Part shown: positions 48,324-55,865 of the stretch, piece by piece
How positions within the stretch are numbered: the stretch's first letter is position 1
How the letters are laid out: the number at the start of each line of letters is the position of its first letter
NCBI RefSeq assembly: GCF_005404815.1
Contig: NZ_BJDF01000016.1
Location: forward strand, 1 to 64,000
From: Companilactobacillus huachuanensis
Lineage (GTDB): Bacteria; Bacillota; Bacilli; Lactobacillales; Lactobacillaceae
DNA: 64,000 bases
Reading direction: 5' to 3'
Translations under genes and position numbers: made by a program
Notes under the pieces: generated by a model
Seen by the model: only the letters and a program-made list of their open reading frames with translations
What the model was told of the DNA's origin: nothing
The model's database searches: none

Positions 48324-48536
48324 ATGCAAAAAGTTTTCAGATTATTTTTAATATTACTGTGGATACTATTTTTAGTGTTCTTCATAGTTTCAGGTTCAAA
48401 GAATGGCTGGCAGTCGGTCACCCCACTCATAGAGCACAATAGACCACAAGGGATATTTGGTTGGTTGCTAACTATACTGATAACCTTATCTGTAGTTGAT
48501 ATTTTTTATTACAACTCAACAAAATCACAACAATAG
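48324..48536 (+). CDS. Small two-span membrane protein
   Basis: 70 aa with spans at about 5-23 and 45-63 and a polar end. AGGGGCG lies shortly before the ATG. No family recognised. Confidence 0.6.
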   Translation: MQKVFRLFLILLWILFLVFFIVSGSKNGWQSVTPLIEHNRPQGIFGWLLTILITLSVVDIFYYNSTKSQQ

Positions 48537-48573
48537 ATTTAAATGCAAGATGAGAGTTATAAATAAATTATAT

Positions 48574-48633
48574 AAAAATGAGTTGTACCACACTTAATTG
48601 ATTGGTTCTTTAAGTGTGATACAACTCTTTTTT
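48574..48633. repeat. ATGAGTTGTA inverted repeat, copy 5
   Basis: Arms AAAAATGAGTTGTACCACAC and GTGTGATACAACTCTTTTTT. It lies just after the 70-aa gene, where it may act as terminator, 12 bases before cloverleaf copy P. Confidence 0.8.
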
Positions 48634-48645
48634 GCTAATTATAAT

Positions 48646-48972
48646 CTGAAAATTGAAAGGTGAAAAAGTAATATAAACATTGCTATGACAGTCCTAAATT
48701 CAATTTATTTACCAATTCATTTAAATAGCAAAAAACCACAATTAGACATTCTTATTATTAAAAAACTAGTTGGAAGAGCTGAAAGTATTCATTTTGCAGT
48801 CAAAGTGGCGTTATTGCTTTAGCAATTACACCACCGGGCATGTTGGAGACTTACCGGTTCGGGGTAGGGCTTCAACCGAGATTCGAGACCGCATTTTGGC
48901 TCGAATCGTACCGCGCAGCATATGAATACTTTCAGCTCTGGAAACGATATAATGCATCCAACTTTCGGACTA
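48646..48972 (+). mobile_element. Cloverleaf MITE copy P, near full length
   Basis: About 327 bp. Left end CTGAAAATTGAAAGGTG, left arm of the I/N type, complete P1-P4. The right terminal repeat is decayed (CTTTCGGACTAATG) and contains the stop codon of the Rrf2 gene. Confidence 0.85.
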
Positions 48973-49443
48973 ATGAGGTAAATTATCATACCAATCTACA
49001 ACACCATTTTGAAAACTATCGGATTCAAGTAATTGATCAAGAGTCATTGTTTTCAACACTCCAGAAAAGGCATCATTAGCCTGACTAAAAGTCTTCAAAG
49101 TCTGTTGCTCACTCTCCTGAATATGTACATTATCGCCTGGGAATAATTTACGAGCTAAATGTAAATTTGGTAATTGTAAATCATCAATATCTTCAATGGC
49201 CTGACAAACATCATATAAAGAGATAGAATCAATCGGTTTCAAAAGTGTAAAACCACCTTCTTTTCCAGCATTAGATTCTATTAACTCTGCCACTACCAAC
49301 TTTCGAAGGATTTTTTTCAAATATGAATCTGAAACTTCGAGACGTTCACTTAACAATTGACTTTTTAAGGGGCGATGGTCAGTCTGTAAGGCCATCATTA
49401 GCAATACATAAATCCCCTGTTCAATACTCTTACTAATTTTCAC
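48970..49443 (-). CDS. Rrf2-family transcriptional regulator
   Basis: 157 aa. N-terminal winged helix (RLEVSDSYLKKILRKLVVAE) and the GGFTLLKPIDSISLYDVCQA wing. The three clustered cysteines that hold an iron-sulfur cluster in IscR-type members are absent. It stands 30 bases after the Rossmann-fold gene on the same strand and probably controls it. The stop codon lies in the degenerate end of cloverleaf copy P. Confidence 0.88.
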   Translation of the reverse strand: MKISKSIEQGIYVLLMMALQTDHRPLKSQLLSERLEVSDSYLKKILRKLVVAELIESNAGKEGGFTLLKPIDSISLYDVCQAIEDIDDLQLPNLHLARKLFPGDNVHIQESEQQTLKTFSQANDAFSGVLKTMTLDQLLESDSFQNGVVDWYDNLPH

Positions 49444-49473
49444 AATTAATCCTCCCTTATTGCTGACCAGTAA

Positions 49474-50055
49474 TTAATGTGTTGTAGCTAACAACTTCTC
49501 TCGCAACTCATCAACAACGTTATCAACTAAAACTGGTTTCATATTGGGAATGATTGTGCCAACCACTTTCAACAGTGGAACCAGTTTAGACATCGAATCG
49601 GACCTACCCGCGCCATAGACCAACGTAGGTTCTACAAAAGCCAAGGGAACGCTGCTTTTTTGAAGTTGTTCAATAATACGTGTCTTAGTCATTAGAAATT
49701 GCTTTGGACCGAGTTTACCACCAACAAATCCCATTGCTTGAACATGATATTCGGTAGCTATCGTTGCCATCATTTTAGCTGGATCGTCATTAACTGCTTT
49801 AGACGCTGCGGGATCTTTTTCTGGTCGTCCAATCAAATCGACAACGTATGCAATTTCTATCGGTAAAATTGCTTTCACTGCTGATAGATTCTCAATATTG
49901 ACGGCATAATTATGAATCTTCGATCCTGTTAATTGATTTCTGCCTGATCTTGATAAGATCCAAAATTCTGCATCACTATCTGTCTGCTGCCATCTTTTTG
50001 TTAGCTCACGGCCAATATAGCCATTGCCACCTAATAATACAATATTTGTCGTCAT
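49474..50055 (-). CDS. NAD(P)-binding Rossmann-fold protein
   Basis: 193 aa from ATG 50055, after GAGG; the frame is open 12 codons upstream. MTTNIVLLGGNGYIGRELTK carries the GGxGxxG dinucleotide motif. It resembles NAD(P)H-binding epimerase/NmrA-type proteins such as YwnB, often paired with redox regulators. Substrate unknown. Confidence 0.82.
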   Translation of the reverse strand: MTTNIVLLGGNGYIGRELTKRWQQTDSDAEFWILSRSGRNQLTGSKIHNYAVNIENLSAVKAILPIEIAYVVDLIGRPEKDPAASKAVNDDPAKMMATIATEYHVQAMGFVGGKLGPKQFLMTKTRIIEQLQKSSVPLAFVEPTLVYGAGRSDSMSKLVPLLKVVGTIIPNMKPVLVDNVVDELREKLLATTH

Positions 50056-50168
50056 ATTATCATCCTCTTTCAATAGACTTTTAATATCCATGGATATATA
50101 ATATCTTTAAATATACTTTTAGTCAATTATTTTAACTAATTTGCTAAATCACTTGAAAGGGTTCAATT

Positions 50169-50600
50169 ATGTTAAAAATTCACGTTCAACAATCTATTAA
50201 GGCCTCACCTCAAAAAGTATTTTCTTGGTTAGCAAATTCTGAAAACTATCGTCACTCAAAACTTGTCTTTTATTCTAAATGGCAAGATATTAATACTAGT
50301 GAGAACGCCATTCGTCAAATCATTACCATTGGCGGTTGGTTTCAAGAAAAAATTAAAACTATCACACCTGACGAACTCATAACTTATGATATTCAGCAAT
50401 CTTTTCCGGCCATGATTACAAGAGGAACAGGTAAAATTACTATTCGTACCTCCAAAAATCACACAACAATCGTGGATTGGCAACTCTCCTTAAATTTAAA
50501 ATATCCTTCTTTGACTAATATCATTCGTAAAATCGTTACTAGTTTGTATGCAGACATCCTATTAACTGCCCTATATGAATTAGAGATGACAGACAAATAA
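50169..50600 (+). CDS. SRPBCC-fold protein
   Basis: 143 aa. The pattern VQQSIKASPQKVFSWLANSE fits the START/Bet v1-like fold, with a long C-terminal helix. Such proteins bind hydrophobic ligands. GAAAGGG precedes the ATG. Function unknown. Confidence 0.7.
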   Translation: MLKIHVQQSIKASPQKVFSWLANSENYRHSKLVFYSKWQDINTSENAIRQIITIGGWFQEKIKTITPDELITYDIQQSFPAMITRGTGKITIRTSKNHTTIVDWQLSLNLKYPSLTNIIRKIVTSLYADILLTALYELEMTDK

Positions 50601-50686
50601 ACGAAGCTTGGTTGCGACTACATTCTTGAGTAACCGTTTACACAGGTTTACTATTAAAGAGTATGAATAATTAGGAGGTTGAGGAT

Positions 50687-51682
50687 ATGTATTCTGCATC
50701 AGAGGATCGATACAAAAATAATTCTGTCCGTCACGCCGGTAAAACTGGCTTGATGTTACCACCAATTTCTCTTGGTCTGTGGCGTCACTTCGGTAGTGCT
50801 GACCCATTGAGTGATCGTCGTGAAGTGATTTTACACGCCTTTGATAAGGGTGTTTTCCATTTCGACGTTGCTAATCATTACGGTGATGGTCAAGTCGGTT
50901 TCGGTAGTTCTGAAGAACTATTAGGAAAAATTTTGAAAGATGATTTAAAACCATATCGTGATGAACTTGTTATCTCAACTAAGGTTGGTTATGAGATTCA
51001 CGATGGTCCTTACGGAATTGGTACTTCACGTAAATCGTTGCTCCAAGGAATCAATGATTCACTAGCTAGATTAAATTTGGACTATGTCGATATTTATTAC
51101 GCCCACCGCTACGATGATAAGACACCAATTGAAGAAACCGTTCGTGCTCTAGATGATATTGTTCGCTCAGGCAAAGCTTTATACGTTGGAGTTTCTAATT
51201 ATGAAGTTCCTGAATTAAAAAAGGCTATCGCCCTATTTAAACAACTTGGTACGCCATTTGTCTTAGATCAAATGAGTATGAACTTATTGAATGACCACGT
51301 TGAAACCAGTGGCATAGCTCAAGTCCTTAGGGACAATGGTGCTGGGGTAATTGCTTATGGCCCTCTTTGTGAAGGACTCCTATCTGATCGCTATCTTGGT
51401 GGAATTTCAAAGGATTTTAACATTCACCATACCAATGCCAGCCTACTTGACAAGGGACCAGAAGCTCTGGTAGCTAAGTTAAACAATTTGAACAATATTG
51501 CTAAAGACCGTGATCAAACACTTAGTCAAATGTCATTAGCTTGGTTACTACGTGATCCGGTTGTTGCCAGCGTTATTATCGGTACTACTAGCACTGAACA
51601 TTTGGACGAAAATCTTAGGGCTCTTGATAACCTTGAATTTTCAACTGATGAAATTGAACAAGTCAATAAATTAATCAAATAA
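50687..51682 (+). CDS. Aldo/keto reductase (YghZ/Kv-beta-like)
   Basis: 331 aa. FDVANHYGDG, the active-site tyrosine region and VDIYYAHRYD, VGVSNYEV, and the NADPH end motif VIIGTTSTEHLDENL are present. These NADPH enzymes reduce small aldehydes such as methylglyoxal. AGGAGG is 8 bases before the ATG. Confidence 0.9.
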   Translation: MYSASEDRYKNNSVRHAGKTGLMLPPISLGLWRHFGSADPLSDRREVILHAFDKGVFHFDVANHYGDGQVGFGSSEELLGKILKDDLKPYRDELVISTKVGYEIHDGPYGIGTSRKSLLQGINDSLARLNLDYVDIYYAHRYDDKTPIEETVRALDDIVRSGKALYVGVSNYEVPELKKAIALFKQLGTPFVLDQMSMNLLNDHVETSGIAQVLRDNGAGVIAYGPLCEGLLSDRYLGGISKDFNIHHTNASLLDKGPEALVAKLNNLNNIAKDRDQTLSQMSLAWLLRDPVVASVIIGTTSTEHLDENLRALDNLEFSTDEIEQVNKLIK

Positions 51683-51701
51683 AACCGACCGTGATTAGTG
51701 A

Positions 51702-51739
51702 GTAATTAAATTTCCGATGGAGATTTAATTGCTTTTTTT
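51702..51739 (+). terminator. Terminator of the aldo/keto reductase gene
   Basis: Arms GTAATTAAAT / ATTTAATTGC and a T7 tract. Confidence 0.75.
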
Positions 51740-51805
51740 ATGCATGTTCACGGATTCTAGTTTTATAAAAATTTGCTTAATACTTTCAATAAAAAATTTT
51801 TTTTT

Positions 51806-52363
51806 ATGGTTGGCCTAACTAATCAAACAAAAAATAACATCATTAAATTGACAATCAAAATCATTGATGAATTCGGATATACTAATATTTCTTTACGTAA
51901 AATGGCAAAAGAATTAAATCTCACCACCGGTGCCTTTTACAAGCATTTCTCTACAAAAGAACAACTTTTCTCAGAGGTTACCGTCAAATTATCAAAAGAT
52001 ATTGCGGCTGATGCTATTAAAAATTTGAATAAAAGTGACATCCCTGAAAAACAAATTCTGCAACTTGCCTATTCTTTCTTAAACCAATATCAGGAACACC
52101 CCAATATCATGGAATTCTTATTCTTTAATCCCACATCTAAAAGTACAATTGCTGATTCAACGACTGGTTTTGAATATTTGGATTTAATCAATCATTTAAT
52201 TGCTAAATTAATTATTAAAAGAAATTTAGATAAAGATAAAAATACTTTGTTCATTCAACTTTGGTCTTTTATTCAAGGATATGGGAATTTGATTAGAAAT
52301 AATTCAGTTCAACTTGATAAGAATCTTATTAAAACCACACTAAATGATTTCTTAAGGGAGTAA
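51806..52363 (+). CDS. TetR-family regulator
   Basis: 185 aa from ATG 51806; an in-frame TTG at 51773 gives 196 aa, and neither has a good ribosome-binding site. The N-terminal helix-turn-helix reads ISLRKMAKELNLTTGAFYKH. It stands 8 bases before the flavodoxin-fold oxidoreductase, which it probably controls as one unit. Confidence 0.85.
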   Translation: MVGLTNQTKNNIIKLTIKIIDEFGYTNISLRKMAKELNLTTGAFYKHFSTKEQLFSEVTVKLSKDIAADAIKNLNKSDIPEKQILQLAYSFLNQYQEHPNIMEFLFFNPTSKSTIADSTTGFEYLDLINHLIAKLIIKRNLDKDKNTLFIQLWSFIQGYGNLIRNNSVQLDKNLIKTTLNDFLRE

Positions 52364-52371
52364 TTTATATT

Positions 52372-52956
52372 ATGACAAATTATCTTATTATTTATTGTCA
52401 CCCATGGAATAAAAGCTTCAACCATGCGGTCTTAACACATGTTACACACAATCTAGATGTTCATCATGCCCATTATAAAATAATTGCTTTATATGCCGGA
52501 CATTTTCAACCAATCTATAATGAAGCAGAAATGAGCTTATTTCATTCTGGGCAGACCAATGACCCAAAAGTAACTGAATATTTATCTGATTTGCAAACAT
52601 CCCAGAAGTTGATTTTTATTACGCCTATTTGGTGGAATGACGTCCCTGGTATGTTAAAAGGATTTTTTGATAAAGTTATGAAAGAAGGACCCGGTTTATC
52701 ACATATTGTAACTAAAACTGGTATCAAAGGTTTACTTACTAATTTATCTGAAGCTTACGTACTCACTACTTCGACTTCTCCAACGTTTTATTTAAAATTA
52801 TTTTGTGGTAATGCCATTCAAAAGGTTTTTGTTAAAACGACTTTGAAGCAAATTGGCGTACAAAAATCACGATGGATAAACTTTGGTAATATTAGTAATT
52901 CAACTCTTACAAGTCGCCAAAAATATCTCCAATATATTGAAAAAATTGATTTTTAA
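52372..52956 (+). CDS. NAD(P)H oxidoreductase, flavodoxin-like fold
   Basis: 194 aa. NYLIIYCHPWNKSFNHAVL is the FMN-binding start, and FITPIWWNDVPGMLKGFFDKV the second loop, of the KefF/MdaB/NQO-like family of quinone reductases. GGGAG precedes the ATG. Its TAA stop is immediately followed by cloverleaf copy Q. Confidence 0.87.
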   Translation: MTNYLIIYCHPWNKSFNHAVLTHVTHNLDVHHAHYKIIALYAGHFQPIYNEAEMSLFHSGQTNDPKVTEYLSDLQTSQKLIFITPIWWNDVPGMLKGFFDKVMKEGPGLSHIVTKTGIKGLLTNLSEAYVLTTSTSPTFYLKLFCGNAIQKVFVKTTLKQIGVQKSRWINFGNISNSTLTSRQKYLQYIEKIDF

Positions 52957-53029
52957 CTAAAGGTTGAAAGCTTAGATAAGTATGCCGTTTCCAGAACTGA
53001 GAGCATTCAATTGCTGCGCGAAACGGCCA
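52957..53029 (-). mobile_element. Cloverleaf MITE copy Q, reverse fragment touching a stop codon
   Basis: CTAAAGGTTGAAAG starts on the base after the TAA of the oxidoreductase gene. It continues through ATGCCGTTTCCAGAACTGAG and the P1 arm, then breaks off in CTGCGCGAAACGGCC. Confidence 0.85.
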
Positions 53030-53066
53030 TGTTGAATTTTATAAGAATCAAATCTTAGTTATTATC

Positions 53067-53115
53067 AAAAAAAATGAACTCGAAACTGAATTATTCAGTT
53101 TCAAGTTCATTTTTT
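53067..53115. terminator. Bidirectional terminator
   Basis: Arms AAAAAATGAACTCGAAACTG and complement (one mismatch), loop AATTATT. It lies between convergent genes. Confidence 0.85.
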
Positions 53116-53241
53116 CGTTCGAGCAAGAATTCAAAGTCGTCAAACTAGATTTTAATTCTACTATTATAACTTTAATGGAATCTGAAGATATATTGTTATT
53201 TTGGTAATATGGAACGGCTATCATTTAATCCGTAGGTTCAA

Positions 53242-54063
53242 TTACAAAATAAATTTATCAATAACTTCAGCTAAGGCATCTTGATTATTGTTGGCCTTAG
53301 TCACATATTTTGCGGCATCTTTTACCGTGTCAATACCATTAGCAACACTGACCGGCAATCCAACTGCCTTCAACATTGGTAAATCGTTACTATTGTCACC
53401 AGCTGCAATAATCTCTTCTGGTTTAATCCCTAATAACTTCCCTAACTGAACTGAAGCACTACCTTTATCAATTCCAGCTGGATTAAATTCAACATAGCGT
53501 CCAGATGAAAAAGTCACCGCCAATTTACTTGGATCAACTTTACTTTGAACAGCAGCACGCATAGCTTTACGTTCATCCACAGTTGGTAAGGCCATGATAA
53601 CTTTCATAATATTTTGATTTTTGAATTGATCAAAATTCGGTGTCTTCATAATTTCAAATGAAACACCTCGTGTCTTCAAATAGTTAGAATCATCCGGTGT
53701 CGGATTATAAATATATAACACATCTTGAGTATAGACATGAGTAGCCGCAGAGGAATCGTCCGCCCCAACTTCAAAAACACTCTTAGCAACATCAAATGGC
53801 ATCGCATTAACAATCAGTGGTTTATTATTCTTGTTTTCCAGAACTAAACCACCATTATATGAAATTGAATACTGATTGGATTGATTACGCAGATGCATTT
53901 TCTCTAAATCATTTTGAAATGACGTGTAGCTCCGACCAGAGTTAACTACAAAGTGAACTCCTTTAGCCGTAGCAGCTTGAATAGCAGCTGCATTTTTTTC
54001 AGATAAACTTCCATCATCGTTCATCAATGTCTCATCAAGATCGCAAACAATCATTTTATACAT
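53242..54063 (-). CDS. Cof-type HAD phosphatase
   Basis: 273 aa. Motif I CDLDETLMND, C2-type cap, motif IV AAGDNSNDLPML. Cof-like HADs remove phosphate from sugar phosphates or cofactors; the substrate is not evident. One of three Cof-type paralogues in this window. Confidence 0.88.
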   Translation of the reverse strand: MYKMIVCDLDETLMNDDGSLSEKNAAAIQAATAKGVHFVVNSGRSYTSFQNDLEKMHLRNQSNQYSISYNGGLVLENKNNKPLIVNAMPFDVAKSVFEVGADDSSAATHVYTQDVLYIYNPTPDDSNYLKTRGVSFEIMKTPNFDQFKNQNIMKVIMALPTVDERKAMRAAVQSKVDPSKLAVTFSSGRYVEFNPAGIDKGSASVQLGKLLGIKPEEIIAAGDNSNDLPMLKAVGLPVSVANGIDTVKDAAKYVTKANNNQDALAEVIDKFIL

Positions 54064-54223
54064 AATAAAATCCTCTCAATTTTTAGCACAATTTTTTAAA
54101 TACTACCTATCCACTTTATCGAACTACTCATGTAAACGCAACCACCTGAGTTTATTATCCTTTTTCTCAGGCTTAAGATAATTCATTGGACTATTTTGTC
54201 ACAGTTCCTTTTTTAGTATAATT

Positions 54224-54266
54224 CTAAAGGTTGAAAGTCTAATTAAATTTGCCGTTTCCCGAGTTT
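54224..54266 (-). mobile_element. Cloverleaf MITE copy R, terminal fragment
   Basis: CTAAAGGTTGAAAGTCTAAT followed by TTTGCCGTTTCCCGAG: only the right end of the element in reverse. It directly borders the truncated flavin-oxidoreductase remnant. 54064-54223 upstream holds no gene. Confidence 0.75.
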
Positions 54267-54659
54267 GAAAAAGGTATTATTACAACTCAAAAGGATTCAC
54301 CGTTAGCACCTGGACGAAAAAGCCAGAGCTATCAATAGCAAAGCCAAAAAAGTATCCATTAGCAAGAAAATGAAGAAGCCGATTTAATCGGTTTGGCACG
54401 TCCAATTGTTTTGATATCCGATTTACCCAATCAATTTGAAATTGGAAATTTTACTAAAATAAACTTACATCATCTCACAACAAAAATTAACAGTTTAGAT
54501 AAAAAAGTTGGTCCTTTAGTTGGCTTAAGCTACTATCAACAACAAATGTTCCGGACTGCTAAAGGTTTACCTGTACAAATAACTGACAGTGCCTGGAGTT
54601 CACTAGGATTTTCTTTCAAACGACGAGGACTATCTGCCCTAATTCCTCAACGAGGATAA
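54267..54659 (+). pseudogene. C-terminal remnant of a NADH:flavin oxidoreductase (old yellow enzyme type)
   Basis: The open part from about 54363 reads ENEEADLIGLARPIVLISDL..., followed by YYQQQMFRTAKGLP, typical of the last third of bacterial OYE-like proteins. Upstream (54267-54360) coding-like stretches are broken by stops and frame changes. There is no start signal, and the FMN-binding and catalytic parts are missing. The break coincides with cloverleaf fragment R. Confidence 0.65.
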
Positions 54660-54719
54660 AAACATTCTAGAACTTGTCCTTAAACACGCTACATACATGT
54701 ACGAAAAGAGTATTTACAC

Positions 54720-54773
54720 TTAACCAAAGAAACAGGATAATCCGATTTTGGATTACCCTGTTTCTTTGGTTAA
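54720..54773. terminator. Long terminator with TAATCCGATTTTGGATTA core
   Basis: Perfect arms TTAACCAAAGAAACAGG and complement around the same core found at 20.1, 21.6 and 62.9 kb. It lies between the OYE remnant and the convergent HAD gene. Confidence 0.85.
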
Positions 54774-54806
54774 TGCTTGAAAGTTGACCAGGTTTGGTCC
54801 AACTCT

Positions 54807-55628
54807 TTAGATCAGGCGACTCAAAACATTGAGTACACCCTCGTCATTATTGGATTCAGTATGATGATTAACTGCACCCTTAATTTTATCTGTTGCATTA
54901 GCCACAGCATACCCATAGGGTGTCAATTCCAACATGCTCAAATCATTTTCATTATCACCAAACGTCATAATTTCATCGTCAGCAATATTGAATCTATTTT
55001 GTAATTCACGTAATCCGGCAGCTTTATTGACTGAGTTTTCGCTGATCAATTCCGTATTGTAACCAGATGTTTGACTGGATAACCCGGCTGGTAAAGCTTG
55101 ACGTAACTTAGATATCACGGCTTTAAAATCGACTTGGTCTGCAAATGTCACGCCAATACTAGTAACTTGATCTTGTAAAACTTTCGGCGTCACGGTTGGC
55201 AAATTATTAACACGTTGCAAGTGATTGTAATAATGATAAGTTAAATCAAAGGCTGCCTGTGAAATTGTTTGATCAACATAAGCTGACTTAACTCCAACAA
55301 CCAAATGTTCAGCAATATCAGTTGGCTCAAATTGATGGTTAATAATATCCAAGGTTGCTGTCACAGCCTCTGCTGGCATTGCCTGAATCAATAATGGTTG
55401 ACTGTTGCTGTAAACTGCCGCGCCATTTTGAGAGACAAAATCCATTTCTGTTTTAAATTCGTCAAATTGATCTAACAAACGCTGATATTGCGAGCCACTG
55501 GCAGCGACTACACGAACATCCTTAGCTCGTAATTCTTTTAAAATCTCACCAAAGCGTTGATGATTATATGTATTTTGATCATTTAGGAAAGTTCCATCCA
55601 TGTCAAAAGCAACTAATTTAATGGTCAT
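54807..55628 (-). CDS. Cof-type HAD phosphatase
   Basis: 273 aa. FDMDGTFLND (motif I) and TFGDNENDLSML (motif IV) with a C2 cap. Paralogue of the 53.2 kb and 62.0 kb genes. Substrate unknown. Divergent from the P-type ATPase gene. Confidence 0.88.
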   Translation of the reverse strand: MTIKLVAFDMDGTFLNDQNTYNHQRFGEILKELRAKDVRVVAASGSQYQRLLDQFDEFKTEMDFVSQNGAAVYSNSQPLLIQAMPAEAVTATLDIINHQFEPTDIAEHLVVGVKSAYVDQTISQAAFDLTYHYYNHLQRVNNLPTVTPKVLQDQVTSIGVTFADQVDFKAVISKLRQALPAGLSSQTSGYNTELISENSVNKAAGLRELQNRFNIADDEIMTFGDNENDLSMLELTPYGYAVANATDKIKGAVNHHTESNNDEGVLNVLSRLI

Positions 55629-55865
55629 AAATTTATCTCCTTAAAAATCATTATTTTATGATATCACAAAATGCACCATTTTCCGAAAAAAGTCAGCTGC
55701 AACTCTTTACTTTGTGCGTTTAATTAACTACCATTGCTCAGTGAATTAAGTGTTACTTTAATACTTATTTTTATATTAGAACTATAATTACGTTAATGAA
55801 CGGGATGAAAATTTTCTAATTTAAAATCCAATTTCATTGTTTCATGAGGGTTTTTTCAAAAAAAG

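Noticed and set aside
126-54266. Repeated units as a CRISPR array or rRNA-like repeat
   Set aside because: Copies are kilobases apart, lie in both orientations, and have terminal inverted repeats; no regular spacers and no cas genes.
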